The notes below the pieces were generated by a model. It had not been told where the DNA came from. It was given only the letters and a program-made list of their open reading frames with translations, and made no database searches. Shown here piece by piece: positions 63,471-64,000 of a DNA stretch of 64,000 nucleotides. This DNA comes from Amblyornis subalaris. Taxonomy: Eukaryota; Chordata; Aves; Passeriformes; Ptilonorhynchidae. The stretch covers positions 25,507,786-25,571,785 of the forward strand of contig JACAXG010000002.1 in NCBI GenBank assembly GCA_018881555.1, read 5' to 3'. A program made the translations under genes and the position numbers. Every line of letters begins with the position of its first letter. Position 1 is the first letter of the stretch.

Positions 63471-64000
63471 CAGAGAGAAAATTCCCACAATCTAAATCAG
63501 TTCAGACCTATCCCAGAGGGAACTCCTCATCCTTTCTGCCTATTTCCACCCCATTTGTTTTATGCCATCTCTTTCTAATACAACCAGGGAAACTGATCAA
63601 ACACATTCTATACATACCACCCAGCCCACAGTCTCAGCATCCCAGCTGTATTCCTAACCTCACAAATCCACAGTGAAACCATCTCCAGGGTTTCAAAAGC
63701 ATAGCAGCTTTCATGAAGGGAGGCAGTGGGAGCTCTCTTAATTAGCTCAGCTTCTTTGTGCACTTCTAGACATGTCTCCCTCTTTGTTCACCTTTAAGAG
63801 TTTAATGTCAGGGTAGAAATAGAAGATTTGTCCTCTGTAAAGTAGCATCACATTTTTCGGGGTCTTCTTTTTCTCCTAGTAAAGATTCTGAAACTCAGAA
63901 AAACAGCTGGGGCCAAACATCTAAACAGAAAGAGGTGAGTTTTATTCAGTCTGTGCATTTATTGAGGACGAACAGAGGAAAATCTGGAAACCCAGCCAGT
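63471..64000. other. Unique DNA at the right edge
   Basis: No gene or repeat is recognised in this stretch. Confidence 0.55.

Noticed and set aside
63311..63676. 121-codon plus-strand frame
   Set aside because: Its core is the CA microsatellite read as His-Thr; the flanks resemble no protein.
1..64000. CRISPR arrays, operons, ribosome binding sites, phage or bacterial mobile elements
   Set aside because: There are no regularly spaced repeats and no dense coding. Open frames are short and overlap on both strands, and the only identifiable elements are vertebrate CR1 LINEs and microsatellites.

Overview
The window looks like non-coding bird DNA from a draft assembly. The organism call rests on six fragments of the LINE CR1 (chicken repeat 1). 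Five of them keep the CR1 3' end with its short GATTCTAT-like 8-bp tail, and the largest reads through a typical CR1 reverse transcriptase. CR1 makes up roughly 4-5% of the window, a low and CR1-dominated repeat load that fits a bird better than a turtle or crocodilian, although those also carry CR1. The base composition is AT-leaning and CpG-poor. About 75 isolated single N calls are scattered through it, and one 90-N gap lies inside a GA-rich microsatellite. I find no host protein-coding gene, tRNA, rRNA, CRISPR array or bacterial-type operon that I can support.

Layout. 1-6768: unique-looking AT-rich DNA. 6769-8735: two old CR1 fragments in opposite orientation. 8736-17874: more unique DNA with small tandem duplications and a degenerate CA-rich tract. 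17875-18345: a sharp CpG island with a GC box and a TATA-like element, the best candidate regulatory or promoter region here. 18346-31979: unique DNA with a perfect CRE octamer, a very short-loop G-quadruplex motif, a homopolymer and two adjacent long minus-strand open frames that I cannot identify. 31980-32607: a CR1 copy with an internal deletion. 33454-33690: an AGAGG pentanucleotide repeat broken by the assembly gap, with a G-quadruplex-prone left edge. 33691-53189: about 20 kb of unique DNA with a CT microsatellite. 53190-59635: three CR1 copies on the same strand, including the longest (55733-56985). 59636-64000: unique DNA with a 36/40-bp tandem duplication and a CA microsatellite near the right edge.

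Nothing here works together as a pathway. The window is best read as intergenic or intronic sequence. Its only recognisable coding remnants are dead CR1 reverse transcriptase frames, and its one strong functional hint is the CpG island near 18 kb. I saw no convincing new biological system. The observations most worth checking are the CpG island, the gap register and G-quadruplex edge at 33.5 kb, the CR1 internal deletion with junction microhomology, and the two minus-strand open frames at 30-31 kb.
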